NCBI GenBank assembly: GCA_019414325.1 | Contig: DXMG01000056.1 | Location: 1 to 11,631, forward strand | Direction: 5' to 3' | DNA length: 11,631 nucleotides | From: Collinsella sp. | Lineage (GTDB): Bacteria > Actinomycetota > Coriobacteriia > Coriobacteriales > Coriobacteriaceae | Shown here: positions 6,679 through 11,631 of the stretch, one piece after another | How positions within the stretch are numbered: the first letter of the stretch is position 1 | Layout of the letters: each line of letters starts with the position of its first letter | Translations under genes and position numbers: made by a program | The notes under the pieces: generated by a model | Databases searched by the model: none | Told to the model about the DNA's origin: nothing | The model's input: the letters and a program-made list of their open reading frames with translations, nothing else

Positions 6679-6690
6679 TTGTTCAAACAA
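6679..6690. promoter_or_regulatory. Operator D on the ABC operon promoter
   Basis: TTGTTCAAACAA matches the palindrome TTGTTTAAACAA at 11 of 12 positions and covers the putative -35 box of the ABC operon, just as operator B covers that of the GntR gene. Confidence 0.6.
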
Positions 6691-6710
6691 CTAGCCAAAT
6701 AGCGTATTGT
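6682..6710 (+). promoter_or_regulatory. Promoter of the sugar ABC operon
   Basis: TTCAAA (6682-6687) and TATTGT (6705-6710) are separated by 17 nt, each matching consensus at 4 of 6 positions. The call is supported by its identical layout to the GntR promoter: the -35 lies inside the operator core. TTGTACAA (6707-6714), an 8-bp palindrome, overlaps the -10. The leader would be about 80 nt. Confidence 0.4.
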
Positions 6711-6724
6711 ACAAGTCAGCAAAA

Positions 6725-6775
6725 GGGGCAAAGTCCCCGAGCCAATCTCCGAAGGCGGCGGCAAAGGGTGCCGCC
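6725..6775 (+). other. Structured 5' leader of the ABC operon (two hairpins)
   Basis: Two hairpins precede the ribosome site of the binding-protein gene: GGGG/CCCC at 6725-6738 around a CAAAGT loop, and GGCGGC/GCCGCC at 6757-6775 around AAAGGGT. AAAGGGTG in the second loop is repeated exactly at 6784-6791, where it forms the ribosome binding site. I do not recognise a known riboswitch class. It may stabilise the mRNA or tune translation. Confidence 0.4.
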
Positions 6776-6798
6776 ACGGTGTGAAAGGGTGGATTGTA

Positions 6799-8115
6799 AT
6801 GAAGAACGAAATGAGCAGAAGGCAGTTCCTGGGCTTTGCTGGTTCCGCGGCTGCGGTTCTTGGTCTGGGCCTCGTGGGCTGCGGTGGTTCTGCCGGCTCT
6901 GGCTCCTCTGCTTCTGGTGACGCTGCCGAGGTCTACTTCCTCCAGTTCAAGCCCGAGGTCGACAAGGAGTGGAAGGAGATCGCCAAGGCGTACAAGAAGG
7001 AGAAGGGCGTCGAGGTCAAGATCGTGACCGCCGCCTCCAACACCTACGAGGAGAAGCTCAAGTCCGAGATGTCCAAGAGCTCCGCTCCGACGCTGTTCCA
7101 GGTCAACGGCCCCACCGGCCTTAAGAACTGGAAGGACTACTGCGCCGATCTTTCCGACACCAAGCTCCGCGGCGAGCTCATCGACGACTCCCTGGCGCTG
7201 CAGTCCGACGGCAAGGATCTGGGTATCGACTGGGTTCAGGAGAGCTACGGCATCATCTACAACAAGGAGCTCCTCGAGAAGGCCGGCTACAAGGCCGAGG
7301 ACATCAACTCCTTCGACAAGCTGAAGGCTTGCGCCGATGACATCCAGGCCCGCAAGGACGAGCTCGGCGTTGACGGTGCCTTCACTTCCGCCGGTATGGA
7401 TGACTCCTCCAGCTGGCGCTACACCACCCACCTCGCCAACCTCCCGCTCTACTACGAGTTCGAGAAGGAGCACAACCAGGAGGACGACGAGATCAAGGGC
7501 GAGTATCTCGACAACTTTAAGCAGATCTTCGACCTGTACATCACCGACTCCACCTGCGATCCTTCGCAGCTCGCCTCCAAGACCGGTGACGACGCCACCA
7601 ACGAGTTCGCAACCGGCAAGGCCGTCTTCTACCAGAACGGCTCTTGGGCCTACGCCGACCTCACCAAGGCCGGTATGACCGACGACCAGCTCGGCATGCT
7701 GCCGATCTACATCGGCGTCGACGGCGAGGAGAACCAGGGCCTGTGCTCCGGCGGCGAGAACTACTGGTGCGTCAGCTCCCAGGCTTCCGAGGATGCCCAG
7801 AAGGCCACCGAGGACTTCATGTATTGGTGCGTCACTTCTGACACCGCCACCAGCATCATCGCTGACAAGATGGGTCTGACCGCCCCGTTCAAGAGCGCTA
7901 AGGAGACCACCAACGTCTTCTCTCAGCAGGCCGTTGCTATGGCCAAGGACGGCAAGAAGACTGTCGCTTGGGACTTCGTTTACATCCCCTCCGAGGAGTG
8001 GAAGAAGAACCTCAAGCAGGCTCTCATCGCTTATGCTGCCGATAACACCAAGTGGGACGGCGTCAAGAACGCCTTCGTCGATGGCTGGAAGACCGAGAAG
8101 GCTGCTTCCGAGTAA
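6799..8115 (+). CDS. Sugar ABC transporter substrate-binding lipoprotein
   Basis: This 438-residue extracellular solute-binding protein is of the family-1/8 sugar type, as in oligosaccharide (MsmE-like) systems. It captures sugar outside the cell and delivers it to the two permeases. The start is the ATG at 6799, with AGGGTGG about 6 nt upstream. The in-frame GTG at 6781 would overlap that ribosome site. The N-terminus reads MSRRQFLGFAGSAAAVLGLG, a twin-arginine-like signal, followed by the lipobox LVGC (lipid-modified Cys28) and a Gly/Ser linker. Mature-domain segments include LFQVNGPTGLKNW and GGENYWCVSSQASEDAQKA near the ligand hinge region. Codon use is very strongly biased to C/G-ending codons, more than in neighbouring genes, as expected for a very highly expressed binding protein. 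The ligand cannot be named from sequence. Confidence 0.93.
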   Translation: MKNEMSRRQFLGFAGSAAAVLGLGLVGCGGSAGSGSSASGDAAEVYFLQFKPEVDKEWKEIAKAYKKEKGVEVKIVTAASNTYEEKLKSEMSKSSAPTLFQVNGPTGLKNWKDYCADLSDTKLRGELIDDSLALQSDGKDLGIDWVQESYGIIYNKELLEKAGYKAEDINSFDKLKACADDIQARKDELGVDGAFTSAGMDDSSSWRYTTHLANLPLYYEFEKEHNQEDDEIKGEYLDNFKQIFDLYITDSTCDPSQLASKTGDDATNEFATGKAVFYQNGSWAYADLTKAGMTDDQLGMLPIYIGVDGEENQGLCSGGENYWCVSSQASEDAQKATEDFMYWCVTSDTATSIIADKMGLTAPFKSAKETTNVFSQQAVAMAKDGKKTVAWDFVYIPSEEWKKNLKQALIAYAADNTKWDGVKNAFVDGWKTEKAASE

Positions 8116-8146
8116 GCAGTTGCTGCCCAAGCTATCTGATTAGCGA

Positions 8147-8182
8147 CAGGGGGCGGGCAGACGTAGGTTTGCCCGCCCCCTG
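8147..8182 (+). other. Intercistronic hairpin between binding protein and permease genes
   Basis: A perfect 13-bp GC-rich stem (CAGGGGGCGGGCA/TGCCCGCCCCCTG) with a 10-nt loop lies 31 nt after the binding-protein stop. There is no U-tract, and the permease ribosome site follows about 8 nt later. In such operons it typically protects the upstream message and lets the binding protein be made in excess; partial termination is also possible. Confidence 0.75.
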
Positions 8183-8202
8183 CATATTGAAAGGACCCTT
8201 CT

Positions 8203-9057
8203 ATGGGCAAAGCACTCAAGCGCTGGTGGCCGCTCTTTATGCTGCCCACGTGCCTGGCGTTTATGATCGGGTTCGTGATTCCCTTTATCCAGGGTTTCTA
8301 TCTCTCGTTCTGCCAGTTTATTACCATCAATAACGCGCACTTTGTCGGTATCGAGAACTACGTGCGCGCACTGACCGACCCGCAGTTCTCCACGTCGTTC
8401 TTCTTTACCGTGGCGTTTGCCTTCCTGTCGACGGTGCTCATCAACGTGATCGCGCTGGCCATTGCGCAGGCGCTCACCCGCAAGGCGCTCAAGGGCACCA
8501 ACATCTTCCGTACGATTTTCTTTATGCCTAACCTGATTGGCGGCATTGTACTGGGTTACATTTGGCAGATTCTGATCAACTGCCTGCTCTCCAACGTGGG
8601 TGCCCAGCTTATCGCCCTCAACTCCGCCGCTGGCTTCTGGGGCCTTATCATCCTGACCCTGTGGCAACAGGTCGGCTACATGATGATCATCTACATCGCC
8701 GGTCTGCAGTCCATTCCGTCTGATTACATCGAGGCCGCCAAGGTCGACGGCGCTACGGCATGGCAGACGTTTTGGAAGGTTAAGATCCCCAACCTGATGC
8801 CGACCATCACCATCTGCCTGTTCCTGTCCATCACCAACGGCTTTAAGCTGTTCGACCAGAACCTCGCCCTTACCGGTGGTGCCCCGGCGCACTCTACCGA
8901 GATGCTCGCCCTGAACATCTACAACACGTTCTATTCGCGTGCTGGCATCGCATGGCAGGGCATCGGTCAGGCCAAGGCAGTTATCTTCTGCATCCTGGTT
9001 GTCGCTATTTCCATGATCCAGCTTAAGGCCACGAGGTCCAAGGAGGTGCAGCAGTAA
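8203..9057 (+). CDS. Sugar ABC transporter permease 1 (MalF/MsmF-type)
   Basis: This 284-residue inner-membrane protein of the MalF-like binding-protein-dependent transport family has about six hydrophobic segments, the first at residues ~9-33. The cytoplasmic EAA loop that docks on the ATPase is at residues 177-200 (EAAKVDGATAWQTFWKVKIP). AAAGGA lies 7 nt upstream of the ATG. The stop codon overlaps the start of the next gene (TAATG), so the two permeases are translationally coupled and should form a heterodimer. The family's large periplasmic insert of Escherichia coli MalF is absent, as in MsmF-type proteins. Confidence 0.93.
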   Translation: MGKALKRWWPLFMLPTCLAFMIGFVIPFIQGFYLSFCQFITINNAHFVGIENYVRALTDPQFSTSFFFTVAFAFLSTVLINVIALAIAQALTRKALKGTNIFRTIFFMPNLIGGIVLGYIWQILINCLLSNVGAQLIALNSAAGFWGLIILTLWQQVGYMMIIYIAGLQSIPSDYIEAAKVDGATAWQTFWKVKIPNLMPTITICLFLSITNGFKLFDQNLALTGGAPAHSTEMLALNIYNTFYSRAGIAWQGIGQAKAVIFCILVVAISMIQLKATRSKEVQQ

Positions 9058-9896
9058 TGAAACGCGATAAGGCTATTAACCGCGCGCTCTCGATCTTCTT
9101 TACGATCCTGTCGCTCGCATGGATCTACCCCGTGTTCATGATTGCGCTCAATTCCTTTAAGAAGGGGACCGCAATCAGCACTACCACGGCGTTCGATCTG
9201 CTCACGCCCGAGACGTTCAACGGCCTCGCAAACTACGTGCACGCTCTTAACGAGCAGGGCTTTGCCTCAGCATTTATGTACTCGCTCATCATCACGGTCA
9301 CGTCGGTCGTGCTGATCTTGGTGTGCTGCTCCATGTGCGCTTGGTACGTGGTTCGTGTCAACAACAAGATCTCGAACTTCTTCTATTACCTGTTCGTGTT
9401 CTCGATGGTCGTACCGTTCCAGATGCTCATGTTCACGCTGTCCAATTTGGCGGACCGCATCGGCTTTAATACGCCGTTCAACATCTGCTTTATCTATCTG
9501 GGCTTTGGCGCGGGCCTGGCGGTCTTTATGTTCGCCGGCTTTGTAAAGAACATCCCGCTCGAGATCGAGGAGGCGGCCATGATTGACGGCTGCAACCCGG
9601 TTCAGGTGTTCTTTAAGATCGTCCTTCCCATTATGAAGCCCACCTATCTTTCGGTCGGCATCCTCGAGACCATGTGGGTCTGGAACGACTACCTGCTGCC
9701 CTACCTTACGCTCGACTCCACCAAGTACAAGACCATTCCTATTTTGATCCAGTACTTCCGCGGCGGCTATGGCCACGTCGAGCTCGGCCCCATGATGGCC
9801 TGCATCATGATGGTCGTTGTCCCCATCGTCATCATGTACATCTTCTGCCAGAAGTACATCATCGACGGTGTGGTGGCAGGTGCCGTCAAGGGCTGA
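9057..9896 (+). CDS. Sugar ABC transporter permease 2 (MalG/MsmG-type)
   Basis: This 279-residue inner-membrane partner of the preceding permease has six likely membrane segments and the EAA loop at residues 172-191 (EAAMIDGCNPVQVFFKIVLP). The characteristic VWNDYLLP follows the fifth segment, as in MalG/MsmG proteins. The start overlaps the previous stop by one base, and a strong AAGGAGGTG ribosome site lies inside the end of the upstream gene. Confidence 0.93.
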   Translation: MKRDKAINRALSIFFTILSLAWIYPVFMIALNSFKKGTAISTTTAFDLLTPETFNGLANYVHALNEQGFASAFMYSLIITVTSVVLILVCCSMCAWYVVRVNNKISNFFYYLFVFSMVVPFQMLMFTLSNLADRIGFNTPFNICFIYLGFGAGLAVFMFAGFVKNIPLEIEEAAMIDGCNPVQVFFKIVLPIMKPTYLSVGILETMWVWNDYLLPYLTLDSTKYKTIPILIQYFRGGYGHVELGPMMACIMMVVVPIVIMYIFCQKYIIDGVVAGAVKG

Positions 9897-9921
9897 TGCC
9901 GTAACTGTTTTGCAAGTTTTG

Positions 9922-9946
9922 GCGGCGCCCCTCAGCGCGGCGCCGC
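9922..9946 (+). other. Intercistronic hairpin before the ATPase gene
   Basis: An 8-bp GC stem (GCGGCGCC/GGCGCCGC) with a 9-nt loop lies between the second permease and the ATPase. It has no U-tract. The ATPase ribosome site (GAAAGG) lies just after it. Its role is probably mRNA stability or differential expression. Confidence 0.55.
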
Positions 9947-9964
9947 GTATCGAAAGGTAGAGAC

Positions 9965-11164
9965 ATGGCCGAGATCGTTCTCAAACATGTTCAGAAGGTG
10001 TATCCCAACAACGAGTCAAAAAAGAAGGGCTTCTTTGGCAAAAAGAAGAAGACCGAGGAGAAGAAGCACAACCTCAAGGTTACCGAGGACGGTGTGCTCG
10101 CTGTAGAGGACTTCAACCTCACCGTTCACGACCAGGAGTTCATCGTCCTCGTTGGCCCTTCTGGCTGCGGTAAGTCCACGACGATGCGCATGGTCGCCGG
10201 CCTGGAGGACATCACCTCCGGCGACGTGCTCATCGACGGCAAGCGCGTCAACGACGTGGCGCCCAAGGACCGCGACATCGCCATGGTGTTCCAGAGCTAC
10301 GCTCTGTACCCCAATATGACGGTGTACGAGAACATGGCATTTACGCTCGAGCTCAAGAAGGTCCCCAAGGACGAGATCGACCGCAAGGTTCGCTCCGCTG
10401 CCGAGATCCTGGGTATTACCGAGTACCTCGACCGTAAGCCCAAGGCGCTCTCTGGCGGCCAGCGCCAGCGCGTCGCCATCGGCCGCGCCATCGTGCGTGA
10501 CCCCAAGGTCTTCCTGATGGACGAGCCGCTGTCCAACCTGGATGCCAAGCTTCGTAACCAGATGCGCGCCGAGCTCATTAAGCTGCGTCACGAGATCAAG
10601 GGCACCTTCATCTACGTTACCCACGACCAGACCGAGGCTATGACCCTCGGCGACCGCATCGTGGTCATGAAGGACGGCGTCGTCCAGCAGATCGCCACGC
10701 CGCAGGAGGTCTTCAACCATCCCGCGAACATCTTCGTCGCCGGCTTCATCGGCGTGCCGCAGATGAACTTCTTCGATGCCCAGCTGGTGCGCTCGGGCAA
10801 CGGCTTTACTGTCAAGACCGAGGATATGAACGTGGCGCTCGCCCCGGAGACTTGCGCTCAGCTTGCCCTCAACTGGGACGGCGGCGACGTGAAGGAGATT
10901 ACGGCCGGCGTGCGCCCCGAGCAGATCCTGCTTGCCGACAAGGGCGAGGAGGGTGCGCTCCAGGGCACCGTCGAGGTGACCGAGCTCATGGGCTCGACCG
11001 AGCATGTCCACGTGACCGCTCCCGACGGCCAGTTTGTCCTGATTATCCCCGTCGTCGACCTCGAGGCCAAGGGCGCGCTCAAGGCTGGCGACCCCATCTG
11101 GTTCAAGTTCGAGAAGAACGCGACTCATCTCTTCGATAAGGTGTCTGGCAAGAACCTGATCTAG
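9965..11164 (+). CDS. Sugar ABC transporter ATP-binding protein (MsmK/UgpC family)
   Basis: This 399-residue ATPase of the carbohydrate-uptake MalK/MsmK/UgpC group would power the two permeases from the cytoplasmic face. Walker A GPSGCGKST is at residues 64-72, the Q-loop at Gln110, signature LSGGQ at 162-166, Walker B VFLMDE at 182-187 with catalytic Glu187, and the switch His220. The C-terminal ~240-395 forms the regulatory OB/TOBE domain typical of this group. A lysine-rich insert of about 25 residues (about 18-40) interrupts the N-terminal strands between YPNN and the VLAVEDFNL segment. GAAAGG lies 7 nt upstream of the ATG. MsmK-type ATPases often serve several transporters, so this one may too. 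Confidence 0.95.
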   Translation: MAEIVLKHVQKVYPNNESKKKGFFGKKKKTEEKKHNLKVTEDGVLAVEDFNLTVHDQEFIVLVGPSGCGKSTTMRMVAGLEDITSGDVLIDGKRVNDVAPKDRDIAMVFQSYALYPNMTVYENMAFTLELKKVPKDEIDRKVRSAAEILGITEYLDRKPKALSGGQRQRVAIGRAIVRDPKVFLMDEPLSNLDAKLRNQMRAELIKLRHEIKGTFIYVTHDQTEAMTLGDRIVVMKDGVVQQIATPQEVFNHPANIFVAGFIGVPQMNFFDAQLVRSGNGFTVKTEDMNVALAPETCAQLALNWDGGDVKEITAGVRPEQILLADKGEEGALQGTVEVTELMGSTEHVHVTAPDGQFVLIIPVVDLEAKGALKAGDPIWFKFEKNATHLFDKVSGKNLI

Positions 11165-11232
11165 GCCCGGTGCATCCAGGCCCTCCCTTTGGGCGACTGC
11201 GGCTTTGCCATCCTTTTGCCGCGGTCACATAT

Positions 11233-11276
11233 AAGGCTCCCCTCCCGTCCACTGGGCGAGAGGGGAGCCTTTCTTT
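11233..11276 (+). terminator. Terminator of the ABC operon
   Basis: A 12-bp perfect stem (AAGGCTCCCCTC at 11233-11244 with GAGGGGAGCCTT at 11260-11271) is followed by TTCTTT. A weaker GCGGC/GCCGC inverted repeat (11199-11222) precedes it. Confidence 0.85.
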
Positions 11277-11303
11277 GTGTTGGGACTGTCTGACCGGTCG
11301 TTT

Positions 11304-11521
11304 GTCTCGATCTGTAACGGATAGGGCCGATTTCGGACGTTAGATGTTACAGATCGAGACGGTTCCGCTGAGCTAACCATTTCATCTAAATCTGTAACAC
11401 CAAAGGCGAATTTCACCTGCTAGATGTTACAGATTGAGATAAACCCAAGGGGAGGGGCCGGTATGTCTCAATCTGTAACGGCTGGGACCGTTTTGGTTGA
11501 GTAGTTGTTATGGATCGAGAT
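11304..11521. repeat. Three tandem hairpin repeat units (about 80-bp period)
   Basis: Three units lie at 11304-11360, 11384-11440 and 11465-11521. Each is a 15-nt arm, a 27-nt centre and a complementary 15-nt arm. Unit 1 arms are perfect (GTCTCGATCTGTAAC / GTTACAGATCGAGAC); unit 2 has one mismatch; unit 3 has four differences, all allowing G-U pairing on one strand. The centres share little sequence, but each has a short inner inverted repeat (CCGA/TCGG in unit 1, GG-GAA/TTC-CC in unit 2, ACC/GGT in unit 3). Unit starts are 80 and 81 bp apart. No gene is seen in 11277-11560. Function is unknown. Confidence 0.85.
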
Positions 11522-11559
11522 TGTTTGGCCGAGTCGGATCACAGGGTAACGTGCGGGCA

Positions 11560-11588
11560 CAAAAAACGGAGCCGCGTTCCCCGCCTCC
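11560..11588 (-). terminator. Probable terminator of a minus-strand gene entering from the right
   Basis: On the minus strand, GGAG at 11588-11585 pairs with CTCC at 11571-11568, with further imperfect GC pairing inside, and a T6 tract (11566-11561) follows. The stem is imperfect, but the U-tract and position fit an intrinsic terminator facing the ABC operon's terminator. Confidence 0.5.
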
Positions 11589-11631
11589 TAATAAGAAAAC
11601 ATGAGATAGTCCAGTAAAATCAATGTTTTCA
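11588..11631 (-). CDS. Possible C-terminal end of a minus-strand gene (partial)
   Basis: One minus-strand frame enters at the window edge, reads KTLILLDYLMFSY and stops at a TAG (11588-11590) just before the proposed terminator. That placement is the main reason to call it. A second minus-strand frame is open further and cannot be ruled out. Too little is visible to name a family. Confidence 0.3.
   Translation of the reverse strand, partial: KTLILLDYLMFSY

Noticed and set aside
6691..8130. 479-codon open frame antisense to the binding-protein gene
   Set aside because: It is a Leu/Val/Gly-rich shadow produced by extreme codon bias in the true gene, with no domain and no ribosome site.
10016..11128. 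370-codon open frame antisense to the ATPase gene
   Set aside because: It is a His/Leu/Asp-rich shadow of a strongly supported ATPase gene.
11225..11416. 63-codon minus-strand open frame after the ABC operon
   Set aside because: It covers the terminator and two hairpin repeat units and has no ribosome site.
11304..11521. CRISPR array
   Set aside because: Repeats alternate in orientation as hairpin arms, centres are not unique full-length spacers, there are only three units, and no cas gene is near.

Overview
The window looks like chromosomal DNA of a Coriobacteriia member, most likely Collinsella or a close relative. This rests on the high G+C content, strong G/C third-position codon bias, Shine-Dalgarno-led genes, and protein sequences that mix actinobacterial and Firmicute-like transporter features. 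The genus is my inference and was not confirmed by any search.

Left end (1-871): the 5' part of a broken IS110-family transposase gene lies on the minus strand. It joins abruptly, at about 53-60, to AT-richer DNA that may be the remnant of an interrupted plus-strand gene. A structured non-coding stretch follows, then a tRNA-Gln(UUG) gene on the minus strand with its own terminator.

Minus-strand block (908-5545): in transcription order this holds (i) a large fusion of a GlvC/AglA-type PTS EIIC-EIIB permease with a C-terminal HAD (Cof-type) phosphatase, (ii) a trans-isoprenyl diphosphate synthase, and (iii) a protein with two peptidoglycan-binding domains, no signal peptide and no recognisable amidase active site.

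Plus-strand block (5773-11164): a GntR/HutC-family regulator is divergent from the PTS fusion and ends at a strong terminator. A complete sugar ABC transporter operon follows: a lipoprotein binding protein with a twin-arginine-like signal, two permeases, and an MsmK/UgpC-type ATPase. Hairpins without U-tracts lie between the binding protein and the first permease, and between the second permease and the ATPase. A terminator closes the operon.

Regulatory logic: four near-identical palindromes (consensus TTGTTTAAACAA) occur only in the two control regions. One lies just downstream of the PTS -10 box, one on the putative -35 of the GntR gene, and two upstream of the ABC operon, of which one sits on its putative -35. 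The simplest reading is that the GntR protein controls itself, the PTS-phosphatase fusion and the ABC transporter, so that one sugar signal governs two uptake routes. No glycoside hydrolase is visible in the window.

Right end (11277-11631): three tandem hairpin units follow, each with 15-nt arms and an exactly 27-nt centre. The inner stems differ in sequence but still pair. After them come a minus-strand terminator and probably the last codons of a minus-strand gene entering from the right.
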